Position numbers and translations under genes: made by a program
Notes under the pieces: model-generated
Database searches by the model: none
Told to the model about the DNA's origin: nothing
What the model saw: only the letters and a program-made list of their open reading frames with translations
Assembly: GCA_947471745.1 (NCBI GenBank)
Contig: CANJKZ010001020.1
Coordinates: forward strand, 61,001-125,000
Length of the DNA stretch: 64,000 nucleotides
Direction of reading: 5' to 3'
From: Closterium sp. Naga37s-1
Taxonomy: Eukaryota > Streptophyta > Zygnematophyceae > Desmidiales > Closteriaceae
In this document: positions 12,001-24,000 of the stretch, in pieces
Layout of the letters: each line of letters starts with the position of its first letter
How positions within the stretch are numbered: the stretch's first letter is position 1

Positions 12001-15000
12001 CCTCCTTGTCTCCTCGCTCCTTGTCTCCTCGCCTCCTTGTCTCCTCGCCTCCTTGTCTCCTCGCCTCCTTGTCTCCTCGCCTCCTTGTCTCCTCGCCTCC
12101 TTGTCTCCTCGCCTCCTTGTCTCCTCGCCTCCTGTCCCTCAGCCTCCTTGTCTCCTCGCCTCCTTGTCTCCTCGCCTCCTTGTCTCCTCGCCTCCTTGTC
12201 TCCTCGCCTCCTGGTCTCCTCCCTCCTTGTCTCCTCGCCTCCTTGTCTCCTCGCCTCCTTGTCTCGCTCGCCTCCTTGTCTCCTCGCCTCCTTGTCTCCT
12301 CGCCTCCTTGTCTCCTCGCCTCCTTGTCTCCTCGCCTCCTTGTCTCCTCGCCTCCTTGTCTCCTCGCCTCCTTGTCTCCTCGCCTCATTTCCCTTGTCTC
12401 CTCGCCTCCTTGTCTCCTCGCCTCCTTGTCTCCTCGCCTCCTTGTCTCCTCGCCTCCTTGTCTCCTCGCCTCCTTGTCTCCTCGCCTCCTTGTCTCCTCG
12501 CCTCCTTGTCTCCTCGCCTCCTTGTCTCCTCGCCTCCTTGTCTCCTCGCCTCCTTGTCTCCTCGCCTCCTTGTCTCCTCGCCTCCTTGTCTCCTCGCCTC
12601 CTTGTCTCCTCGCCTCCTTGTCTCCTCGCCTCCTTGTCTCCTCGCCTCCTTGTCTCCTCGCCTCCTTGTCTCCGTCGCCTCGCCTCCTTGTCTCCTCGCC
12701 TCCTTGTCTCCTCGCCTCCTTGTCTCCTCGCCTCCTTGTCTCCTCGCCTCCTTGTCTCCTCGCCTCCTTGTCTCCTCGCCTCCTTGTCTCCTCGCCTCCT
12801 TGTCTCCTCGCCTCCTTGTCTCCTCGCCTCCTTGTCTCCTCGCCTCCTTGTCTCCTCGCCTCCTTGTCTCCTCGCCTCCTTGTCTCCTCGCCTCCTTGTC
12901 TCCTCGCCTCCTTGTCTCCTCGCCTCCTTGTCTCCTCGCCTCCTTGTCTCCTCGCCTCCTTGTCTCCTCGCCTCCTTGTCTCCTCGCCTCCTTGTCTCCT
13001 CGCCTCCTTGTCTCCTCGCCTCCTTGTCTCCTCGCCTCCTTGTCTCCTCGCCTCCTTGTCTCCTCGCCTCCTTGTCTCCTCGCCTCCTTGTCTCCTCGCC
13101 TCCTTGTCTCCTCGCCTCCTTGTCTCCTCGCCTCCTTGTCTCCTCGCCTCCTTGTCTCCTCGCCTCCTTGTCTCCTCGCCTCCTTGTCTCCTCGCCTCCT
13201 TGTCTCCTCGCCTCCTTGTCTCCTCGCCTCCTTGTCTCCTCGCCTCCTTGTCTCCTCGCCTCCTTGTCTCCTCGCCTCCTTGTCTCCTCGCCTCCTTGTC
13301 TCCTCGCCTCCTTGTCTCCTCGCCTCCTTGTCTCCTCGCCTCCTTGTCTCCTCGCCTCCTTGTCTCCTCGCCTCCTTGTCTCCTCGCCTCCTTGTCTCCT
13401 CGCCTCCTTGTCTCCTCGCCTCCTTGTCTCCTCGCCTCCTTGTCTCCTCGCCTCCTTGTCTCCTCGCCTCCTTGTCTCCTCGCCTCCTTGTCTCCTCGCC
13501 TCCTTGTCTCCTCGCCTCCTTGTCTCCTCGCCTCCTTGTCTCCTCGCCTCCTTGTCTCCTCGCCTCCTTGTCTCCTCGCCTCCTTGTCTCCTCGCCTCCT
13601 TGTCTCCTCGCCTCCTTGTCTCCTCGCCTCCTTGTCTCCTCGCCTCCTTGTCTCCTCGCCTCCTTGTCTCCTCGCCTCCTTGTCTCCTCGCCTCCTTGTC
13701 TCCTCGCCTCCTTGTCTCCTCGCCTCCTTGTCTCCTCGCCTCCTTGTCTCCTCGCCTCCTTGTCTCCTCGCCTCCTTGTCTCCTCGCCTCCTTGTCTCCT
13801 CGCCTCCTTGTCTCCTCGCCTCCTTGTCTCCTCGCCTCCTTGTCTCCTCGCCTCCTTGTCTCCTCGCCTCCTTGTCTCCTCGCCTCCTTGTCTCCTCGCC
13901 TCCTTGTCTCCTCGCCTCCTTGTCTCCTCGCCTCCTTGTCTCCTCGCCTCCTTGTCTCCTCGCCTCCTTGTCTCCTCGCCTCCTTGTCTCCTCGCCTCCT
14001 TGTCTCCTCGCCTCCTTGTCTCCTCGCCTCCTTGTCTCCTCGCCTCCTTGTCTCCTCGCCTCCTTGTCTCCTCGCCTCCTTGTCTCCTCGCCTCCTTGTC
14101 TCCTCGCCTCCTTGTCTCCTCGCCTCCTTGTCTCCTCGCCTCCTTGTCTCCTCGCCTCCTTGTCTCCTCGCCTCCTTGTCTCCTCGCCTCCTTGTCTCCT
14201 CGCCTCCTTGTCTCCTCGCCTCCTTGTCTCCTCGCCTCCTTGTCTCCTCGCCTCCTTGTCTCCTCGCCTCCTTGTCTCCTCGCCTCCTTGTCTCCTCGCC
14301 TCCTTGTCTCCTCGCCTCCTTGTCTCCTCGCCTCCTTGTCTCCTCGCCTCCTTGTCTCCTCGCCTCCTTGTCTCCTCGCCTCCTTGTCTCCTCGCCTCCT
14401 TGTCTCCTCGCCTCCTTGTCTCCTCGCCTCCTTGTCTCCTCGCCTCCTTGTCTCCTCGCCTCCTTGTCTCCTCGCCTCCTTGTCTCCTCGCCTCCTTGTC
14501 TCCTCGCCTCCTTGTCTCCTCGCCTCCTTGTCTCCTCGCCTCCTTGTCTCCTCGCCTCCTTGTCTCCTCGCCTCCTTGTCTCCTCGCCTCCTTGTCTCCT
14601 CGCCTCCTTGTCTCCTCGCCTCCTTGTCTCCTCGCTCCTCGCCTCCTTGTCTCCTCGCCTCCTTGTCTCCTCGCCTCCTTGTCTCCTCGCCTCCTTGTCT
14701 CCTCGCCTCCTTGTCTCCTCGCCTCCTTGTCTCCTCGCCTCCTTGTCTCCTCGCCTCCTTGTCTCCTCGCCTCCTTGTCTCCTCGCCTCCTTGTCTCCTC
14801 GCCTCCTTGTCTCCTCGCCTCCTTGTCTCCTCGCCTCCTTGTCTCCTCGCCTCCTTGTCTCCTCGCCTCCTTGTCTCCTCGCCTCCTTGTCTCCTCGCCT
14901 CCTTGTCTCCTCGCCTCCTTGTCTCCTCGCCTCCTTGTCTCCTCGCCTCCTTGTCTCCTCGCCTCCTTGTCTCCTCGCCTCCTTGTCTCCTCGCCTCCTT

Positions 15001-18000
15001 GTCTCCTCGCCTCCTTGTCTCCTCGCCTCCTTGTCTCCTCGCCTCCTTGTCTCCTCGCCTCCTTGTCTCCTCGCCTCCTTGTCTCCTCGCCTCCTTGTCT
15101 CCTCGCCTCCTTGTCTCCTCGCCTCCTTGTCTCCTCGCCTCCTTGTCTCCTCGCCTCCTTGTCTCCTCGCCTCCTTGTCTCCATCGCCTCCTTGTCTCCG
15201 TCGCCTCCTTGTCTCCTCGCCTCCTTGTCTCCTCGCCTCCTTGTCTCCTCGCCTCCATTTGTCTCCTAAGCCTCCTTGTCTCCTCGCCTCCTTGTCTCCT
15301 CGCCTCCTTGTCTCCTCGCCTCCTTGTCTCCTCGCCTCCTTGTCTCCTCGCCTCCTTGTCTCCTCGCCTCCTTGTCTCCTCGCCTCCTTGTCTCCTCGCC
15401 TCCTTGTCTCCTCGCCTCCTTGTCTCCTCGCCTCCTTGTCTCCTCGCTCCTTGTCTCCTCGCCTCCTTGTCTCCTCGCCTCCTTGTCTCCTCGCCTCCTT
15501 GTCTCCTCGCCTCCTTGTCTCCTCGCCTCCTTGTCTCCTCGCCTCCTTGTCTCCTCGCCTCCTTGTCTCCTCGCCTCCTTGTCTCCTCGCCTCCTTGTCT
15601 CCTCGCCTCCTTGTCTCCTCGCCTCCTTGTCTCCTCCTCGCCTCCTTGTCTCCTCGCTCTCCTTGTCTCCTCGCCTCCTTGTCCTCCTCGCCTCCTTGTC
15701 TCCTCGCCTCCTTGTCTCCTCTCCTCCTTGTCTCCTCGCCTCCTTGTCTCCTCGCCTCCTTGTCTCCTCGCCTCCTTGTCTCCTCGCCTCCTTGTCTCCT
15801 CGCCTCCTTGTCTCCTCGCCTCCTTGTCTCCTCGCCTCCTTGTCTCCTCGCCTCCTTGTCTCCTCGCCTCCTTGTCTCCCTCCTCTCCTTGTCTCCTCGC
15901 CTCCTTGTCTCCTCGCCTCCTTGTCTCCTCGCCTCCTTGTCTCCTCGCCTCCTTGTCTCCTCGACCTCCTTGTCTCCTCGCCTCCTTGTCTCCTCGCCTC
16001 CTTGTCTCCTCGCCTCCTTGTCTCCTCGCCTCCTTGTCTCCTCGCCTCCTTGTCTCCTCGCCTCCTTGTCTCCTCGCCTCCTTGTCTCCTCGCCTCCTTG
16101 TCTCCTCGCCTCCTTGTCTCCTCGCCTCCTTGTCTCCTCGCCTCCTTGTCTCCTCGCCTCCTTGTCTCCTCGCCTCCTTGTCTCCTCCGCCTCCTTGTCT
16201 CCCTCGCCTCCTTGTCTCCTCGCCTCCTTGTCTCCTCGCCTCCTTGTCTCCTCGCCTCCTTGTCTCCTCGCCTCCTTGTCTCCTCGCCTCCTTGTCTCCT
16301 CGCCTCCTTGTCTCCTCGCCTCCTTGTCTCCTCGCCTCCTTGTCTCCTCGCCTCCTTGTCTCCTCGCCTCCTTGTCTCCTCGCCTCCTTGTCTCCTCGCC
16401 TCCTTGTCTCCTCGCCTCCTTGTCTCCTCGCCTCCTTGTCTCCTCGCCTCCTTGTCTCCTCGCCTCCTTGTCTCCTCGCCTCCTTGTCTCCTCGCCTCCT
16501 TGTCTCCTCGCCTCCTTGTCTCCTCGCCTCCTTGTCTCCTCGCCTCCTTGTCTCCTCGCCTCCTTGTCTCCTCGCCTCCTTGTCTCCTCGCCTCCTTGTC
16601 TCCTCGCCTCCTTGTCTCCTCGCCTCCTTGTCTCCTCGCCTCCTTGTCTCCTCGCCTCCTTGTCTCCTCGCCTCCTTGTCTCCTCGCCTCCTTGTCTCCT
16701 CGCCTCCTTGTCTCCTCGCCTCCTTGTCTCCTCGCCTCCTTGTCTCCTCGCCTCCTTGTCTCCTCGCCTCCTTGTCTCCTCGCCTCCTTGTCTCCTCGCC
16801 TCCTTGTCTCTCCTCGCCTCCTTGTCTCCTCGCCTCCTTGTCTCCTCGCCTCCTGGTCTCCTCGCCTCCGTGTCTCCTCGCCTCCTTGTCTCTCGCCTCC
16901 TTGTCTCCTCGCCTCCTTGTCTCCTTCGCCTCCTTGTCTCCTCGCCTCCTTGTCTCCTCGCCTACCTTGTCTCCTCGCCTCCTTGTCTCCTCGCCTCCTT
17001 GTCTCCTCGCCTCCTTGTCTCCTCGCCTCCTTGTCTTCCTCGACTCCTTGTCTCCCTCCCCCCGCTCGCCTCCTTGTCTCCATCGCCTCCTTGTCTCCTC
17101 GCCTCCTTGTCTCCTCGCCTCCTTGTCTCCTCGCCTCCTTGTCTCCTCGCCTCCTTGTCTCCTCGCCTCCTTGTCTCCTCGCCTCCTTGTCTCCTCGCCT
17201 CCTTGTCTCCTCGCCTCCTTGTCTCTCGCCTCCTTGTCTTCCTCGCCTCCTGTCTCCTCGCCTCCTTGTCTCCTCGCCTCCTTGTCTCCTCGCCTCCTTG
17301 TCTCCTCGCCTCCTTGTCTCCTCGCCTCCTTGTCTCCTCGCCTCCTTGTCTCCTCGCCTCCTTGTCTCCTCGCCTCCTTGTCTCCTCGCCTCCTTGTCTC
17401 CTCGCCTCCTTGTCTCCTCGCCTCCTTGTCTCCTCGCCTCCTTGTCTCCTCGCCTCCTTGTCTCCTCGCCTCCTTGTCTCCTCGCCTCCTTGTCTCCTCG
17501 CCTCCTTGTCTCCTCGCCTCCTTGTCTCCTCGCCTCCTTGTCTCCTCGCCTCCTTGTCTCCTCGCCTCCTTGTCTCCTCGCCTCCTTGTCTCCTCGCCTC
17601 CTTGTCTCCTCGCCTCCTTGTCTCCTCGCCTCCTTGTCTCCTCGCCTCCTTGTCTCCTCGCCTCCTTGTCTCCTCGCCTCCTTGTCTCCTCGCCTCCTTG
17701 TCTCCTCGCCTCCTTGTCTCCTCGCCTCCTTGTCTCCTCGCCTCCTTGTCTCCTCGCCTCCTTGTCTCCTCGCCTCCTTGTCTCCTCGCCTCCTTGTCTC
17801 CTCGCCTCCTTGTCTCCTCGCCTCCTTGTCTCCTCGCCTCCTTGTCTCCTCGCCTCCTTGTCTCCTTCGCCTCCTTGTCTCCTCGCCTCCTTGTCTCCTC
17901 GCCTCCTTGTCTCCTCGCCTCCTTGTCTCCTCGCCTCCTTGTCTCCTCGCCTCCTTGTCTCCTCGCCTCCTTGTCTCCTCGCCCTTCCTCCCTCCTTGTC

Positions 18001-21000
18001 TCCTCGCCTCCTTGTCCTCCTCGCCTCCTTGTCTCCTCGCCTCCTTGTCTCCTCGCCTCCTTGTCTCCTCGCCTCCTTGTCTCCTCGCCTCCTTGTCTCC
18101 TCGCCTCCTTGTCTCCTCGCCTCCTTGTCTCCTCGCCTCCTTGTCTCCTCGCCTCCTTGTTCTCCTTCGCCTCCTTGTCTCCTCCTCGCCTCCTTGTCTC
18201 CTCGCCTCCTTGTCTCCTCGCCTCCTTGTCTCCTCGCCTCCTTGTCTCTCTCGCCTCCTTGTCCTCCTCGCCTCCTTGTCTCCTCGCCTCCTTGTCTCCT
18301 CGCCTCCTTGTCTCCTCGCCTCCTTGTCTCCTCGCCTCCTTGTCTCCTCGCCTCCTTGTCTCCTCGCCTCCTTGTCTCCTCGCCTCCTTGTCTCCTCGCC
18401 TCCTTGTCTCCTCGCCTCCTTGTCTCCTCGCCTCCTTGTCTCCTCGCCTCCTTGTCTCCTCGCCTCCTTGTCTCCTCGCCTCCTTGTCTCCTCGCCTCCT
18501 TGTCTCCTCGCCTCCTTGTCTCCTCGCCTCCTTGTCTCCTCGCCTCCTTGTCTCCCTCGCCTCCTTGTCTCCTCGCCTCCTTGTCTCCTCGCCTCCTTGT
18601 CTCCTCGCCTCCTTGTCTCCTCGCCTCCTTGTCTCCTCGCCTCCTTGTCTCCTCGCCTCCTTGTCTCCTCGCCTCCTTGTCTCCTCGCCTCCTTGTCTCC
18701 TCGCCTCCTTGTCTCCTCGCCTCCTTGTCTCCTCGCCTCCTTGTCTCCTCGCCTCCTTGTCTCCTCGCCTCCTTGTCTCCTCGCCTCCTTGTCTCCTCGC
18801 CTCCTTGTCTCCTCGCCTCCTTGTCTCCTCGCCTCCTTGTCTCCTCGCCTCCTTGTCTCCTCGCCTCCTTGTCTCCTCGCCTCCTTGTCTCCTCGCCTCC
18901 TTGTCTCCTCGCCTCCTTGTCTCCTCGCCTCCTTGTCTCCTCGCCTCCTTGTCTCCTCGCCTCCTTGTCTCCTCGCCTCCTTGTCTCCTCGCCTCCTTGT
19001 CTCCTCGCCTCCTTGTCTCCTCGCCTCCTTGTCTCCTCGCCTCCTTGTCTCCTCGCCTCCTTGTCTCCTCGCCTCCTTGTCTCCTCGCCTCCTTGTCTCC
19101 TCGCCTCCTTGTCTCCTCGCCTCCTTGTCTCCTCGCCTCCTTGTCTCCTCGCCTCCTTGTCTCCTCGCCTCCTTGTCTCCTCGCCTCCTTGTCTCCTCGC
19201 CTCCTTGTCTCCTCGCCTCCTTGTCTCCTCGCCTCCTTGTCTCCTCGCCTCCTTGTCTCCTCGCCTCCTTGTCTCCTCGCCTCCTTGTCTCCTCGCCTCC
19301 TTGTCTCCTCGCCTCCTTGTCTCCTCGCCTCCTTGTCTCCTCGCCTCCTTGTCTCCTCGCCTCCTTGTCTCCTCGCCTCCTTGTCTCCTCGCCTCCTTGT
19401 CTCCTCGCCTCCTTGTCTCCTCGCCTCCTTGTCTCCTCGCCTCCTTGTCTCCTCGCCTCCTTGTCTCCATCGCCATCCTTGTCTCCCTCGCCTCCTTGTC
19501 TCCTCGCCTCCTTGTCTCCCTCGCCTCCTTGTCTCCTCGCCTCCTGGTCTCCTCGCCTCCTTGTCTCCTCGCCTCCTTGTCTCCTCGCCTCCTTGTCTCC
19601 TCGCCTCCTTGTCTCCTCGCCTCCTTGTCTCCTCGCCTCCTTGTCTCCTCGCCTCCTTGTCTCCTCGCCTCCTTGTCTCCTCGCCTCCTTGTCTCCTCGC
19701 CTCCTTGTCTCCTCGCCTCCTTGTCTCCTCGCCTCCTTGTCTCCTCGCCTCCTTGTCTCCTCGCCTCCTTGTCTCCTCGCCTCCTTGTCTCCTCGCCTCC
19801 TTGTCTCCTCGCCTCCTTGTCTCCTCGCCTCCTTGTCTCCTCGCCTCCTTGTCTCCTCGCCTCCTTGTCTCCTCGCCTCCTTGTCTCCTCGCCTCCTTGT
19901 CTCCTCGCCTCCTTGTCTCCTCGCCTCCTTGTCTCCTCGCCTCCTTGTCTCCTCGCCTCCTTGTCTCCTCGCCTCCTTGTCTCCTCGCCTCCTTGTCTCC
20001 TCGCCTCCTTGTCTCCTCGCCTCCTTGTCTCCTCGCCTCCTTGTCTCCTCGCCTCCTTGTCTCCTCGCCTCCTTGTCTCCTCGCCTCCTTGTCTCCTCGC
20101 CTCCTTGTCTCCTCGCCTCCTTGTCTCCTCGCCTCCTTGTCTCCTCGCCTCCTTGTCTCCTCGCCTCCTTGTCTCCTCGCCTCCTTGTCTCCTCGCCTCC
20201 TTGTCTCCTCGCCTCCTTGTCTCCTCGCCTCCTTGTCTCCTCGCCTCCTTGTCTCCTCGCCTCCTTGTCTCCTCGCCTCCTTGTCTCCTCGCCTCCTTGT
20301 CTCCTCGCCTCCTTGTCTCCTCGCCTCCTTGTCTCCTCGCCTCCTTGTCTCCTCGCCTCCTTGTCTCCTCGCCTCCTTGTCCTCCTCGCCTCCTTGTCTC
20401 CTCGCCTCCTTGTCTCCTCGCCTCCTTGTCTCCTCGCCTCCTGTCTCCTCGCCTCCTTGTCTCCTCGCCTCCTTGTCTCCTCGCCTCCTTGTCTCCTCGC
20501 CTCCTTGTCTCCTCGCCTCCTTGTCTCCTCGCCTCCTTGTCTCCTCGCCTCCTTGTCTCCTCGCCTCCTTGTCTCCTCGCCTCCTTGTCTCCTCGCCTCC
20601 TTGTCTCCTCGCCTCCTTGTCTCCTCTGCCTCCTTGTCTCCTCCTCTTGGCCTCCTTGTCTCCTCGCCTCCTTGTCTCCTCGCCTCCTTGTCTCCTCGCC
20701 TCCTTGTCTCCTCGCCTCCTTGTCTCCTCGCCTCCTTGTCTCCTCGCCTCCTTGTCTCCTCGCCTCCTTGTCTCCTCGCCTCCTTGTCTCCTCGCCTCCT
20801 TGTCTCCTCGCCTCCTTGTCTCCTCGCCTCCTTGTCTCCTCGCCTCCTTGTCTCCTCGCCTCCTTGTCCTCCTCGCCTCCTTGTCTCCTCGCCTCCTTGT
20901 CTCCTCGCCTCCTTGTCTCCTCGCCTCCTTGTCTCCTCGCCTCCTTGTCTCCTCGCCTCCTTGTCTCCTCGCCTCCTTGTCTCCTCGCCTCCTTGTCTCC

Positions 21001-24000
21001 TCGCCTCCTTGTCTCCTCGCCTCCTTGTCTCCTCGCCTCCTTGTCTCCTCGCCTCCTTGTCTCCTCGCCTCCTTGTCTCCTCGCCTCCTTGTCTCCTCGC
21101 CTCCTTGTCTCCTCGCCTCCTTGTCTCCTCGCCTCCTTGTCTCCTCGCCTCCTTGTCTCCTCGCCTCCTTGTCTCCTCGCCTCCTTGTCTCCTCGCCTCC
21201 TTGTCTCCTCGCCTCCTTGTCTCCTCGCCTCCTTGTCTCCTCGCCTCCTTGTCTCCTCGCCTCCTTGTCTCCTCGCCTCCTTGTCTCCTCGCCTCCTTGT
21301 CTCCTCGCCTCCTTGTCTCCTCGCCTCCTTGTCTCCTCGCCTCCTTGTCTCCTCGCCTCCTTGTCTCCTCGCCTCCTTGTCTCCTCGCCTCCTTGTCTCC
21401 TCGCCTCCTTGTCTCCTCGCCTCCTTGTCTCCTCGCCTCCTTGTCTCCTCGCCTCCTTGTCTCCTCGCCTCCTTGTCTCCTCGCCTCCTTGTCTCCTCGC
21501 CTCCTTGTCTCCTCGCCTCCTTGTCTCCTCGCCTCCTTGTCTCCTCGCCTCCTTGTCTCCTCGCCTCCTTGTCTCCTCGCCTCCTTGTCTCCTCGCCTCC
21601 TTGTCTCCTCGCCTCCTTGTCTCCTCGCCTCCTTGTCTCCTCGCCTCCTTGTCTCCTCGCCTCCTTGTCTCCTCGCCTCCTTGTCTCCTCGCCTCCTTGT
21701 CTCCTCGCCTCCTTGTCTCCTCGCCTCCTTGTCTCCTCGCCTCCTTGTCTCCTCGCCTCCTTGTCTCCTCGCCTCCTTGTCTCCTCGCCTCCTTGTCTCC
21801 TCGCCTCCTTGTCTCCTCGCCTCCTTGTCTCCTCGCCTCCTTGTCTCCTCGCCTCCTTGTCTCCTCGCCTCCTTGTCTCCTCGCCTCCTTGTCTCCTCGC
21901 CTCCTTGTCTCCTCGCCTCCTTGTCTCCTCGCCTCTCTGTCTCCTCGCCTCCTTGTCTCCTCGCCTCCTTGTCTCCTCGCCTCCTTGTCTCCTCGCCTCC
22001 TTGTCTCCTCGCCTCCTTGTCTCCTCGCCTCCTTGTCTCCTCGCCTCCTTGTCTCCTCGCCTCCTCTCTGTGTGTCCGTGCCATGGTGTGCACAGGTGGC
22101 GTCCAACGAGGAGGGCCTGAGGGGCAGCTGGTTCACGGGCACGGTGCTGCAGCTCGACGCACGGCGGGCACTCGTCCGATACGACCAGCTGCTGGACGAT
22201 GCTGGTGAGATGTGATTGCAACGCTGGTGAGATGTGATTGCAACGCTGGTGAGATGTGATTGCAACGCTGGTGAGATGTGATTGCAACGCTGGTGAGATG
22301 TGATTGCAACGCTGGTGAGATGTGATTGCAACGCTGGTGAGATGTGATTGCAACGCTGGTGAGATGTGATTGCAACGCTGGTGAGATGTGTTTGCAACGC
22401 TGGTGAGATGTGATTGCAACGCTGGTGAGATGTGATTGCAACGCTGGTGAGATGTGATTGCAACGCTGGTGAGATGTGATTGCAACGCTGGTGAGATGTG
22501 ATTGCAACGCTGGTGAGATGTGATTGCAACGCTGGTGAGATGTGATTGCAACGCTGGTGAGATGTGATTGCAACGCTGGTGAGATGTGATTGCAACGCTG
22601 GTGAGGATCAATGTGCCCTCTGCTCACCCTGTTGCTCGTGATCCCTTCCCCCCCATCACTCTCTCCGTGCATGTATCTGCTCCTCTCCCGCTTCCTCATC
22701 CACCTTATATTCCTTTCACTCAACCATCCTGCTTCAACTCCCTGCCCTCGCTCATCCCCTCCCCCCCACCCAACCCCCACCCATTGCTACCGACATGGCA
22801 ACCGTCAGGCACCTACCATTTGGAGGAGTGGGTCTCTACCGCGCCCCCTCCCCCCGCCCCCTCCTCCTCCGCCTCTCCCCATCCCAACCACCTCGTTTCT
22901 GGCGTTCCCCCTCCCCCTCCCCCGCACCTCCCCCCGGGGGGAGAGCCGCAGCGCTGCCTGCGCCCTGCCAGGCCCCCCTATGCGGGGGCGGGGGCGGTGG
23001 GGCGCAGGGGGAGGGGCAGCGGGGGCGGGGGGAAGAGGCGCAGGGGAGGGGGAGGGGTGGGGTGGAGCGTGGGCGACCATGTGGATGCATGGGTGGATGA
23101 CGGGTGAGTGGGGAGGAATGGGGGAGGAATGGGGGAGGAATGGGGGATGAATGAGGGGGGAGTGGGGGTGAGTGGGGTGAACTTGGGATGAGTGAAAGGG
23201 TGAGTGAGGGGGTGAGTGGGAGCTATACGCTTGATTGCATGCGTGGATGAGTGATTTCGGCCTTGAATGTGTTACTTCTGCTGCACTTCCCGTCCCTCTC
23301 ACTTTCACATGCCGTTCCTCCCTCCCTCCTGTCATTACCTATCGCACTAACAAATTTGTAACGTTTACCTACCTCTGCATGCTCTCTTCTTTCAACCTCA
23401 TCCTCTGCTGTCCCTCGCGCCCTCTCTGTATTCCCCACCTCCCTCCATCTCTCCCCTCTACCGTCCACCTCCTTGCTTCCCCACTCACGCCCTGTCCATC
23501 CACTTATCCAATGCTGCATGTCGTGTCCTTCTGCCCTCCCCTCCCTGGCAGGTGGTGGGAGGGGGTGATAACAGCGCTGCCCGACGATCCAGCAGCCAGC
23601 ATGGCCACTGTCGAGTTCCCAGGTCAGTGCCGCCCGTCTCTTTAACTCTCTCGCTAATGCAGGACCAATGGTCTTTGTGGGCCCTCCGCTCCTTGCTGCT
23701 GTCCCCCCTCGCTCCACACGCCCCTTCTTCCTCCTTTCCTCATCCCCTCATTCCCCTTGTTCGCCACCATTCCCCCGTTCCCCCTGTTCCCCTCGTTCGC
23801 CCCATCGCCCCCCACCCCAGGGTACGGGGAGATGGCGCAGAAGCAGCTGACGTGGCAGCAGCTGCGGCCATCGATGGTGTTTGATGGGCGGGAGAGGGAG
23901 TGGGTGATGGTGCGCGCGCAGGCCGTGGGGGAGGGGGAGGGGGTGGAGGAGGGGGAAGGGGAGGAGGAAGATGATGAGGTGGAGGAGGTGGTGCCTGCTC

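Noticed and set aside
2620-22070. Interstitial telomere or centromere satellite
   Set aside because: The unit is unlike TTTAGGG and related telomere repeats, and the array is bounded by exons of one gene rather than by pericentromeric sequence.
488-22215. Giant plus-strand reading frames of 2,300 to 7,200 codons across the 16-bp array
   Set aside because: The unit has no A, so no stop codon can arise. The peptide is a pure LLVSSPPCLLASLSPR repeat, the frame shifts at each indel, and the flanking exons splice across it in phase.
2620-22605. CRISPR-like regular repeats
   Set aside because: The units are directly tandem with no unique spacers, and the DNA is a eukaryotic nuclear gene region with spliceosomal introns.
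2529-22611. Giant minus-strand frames of Arg/Glu-rich repeats (RRGDKEARRQGGEETR)
   Set aside because: The complement has no T, so stops are impossible there too. There is no start context, domain or conserved flank; this is a compositional artefact.
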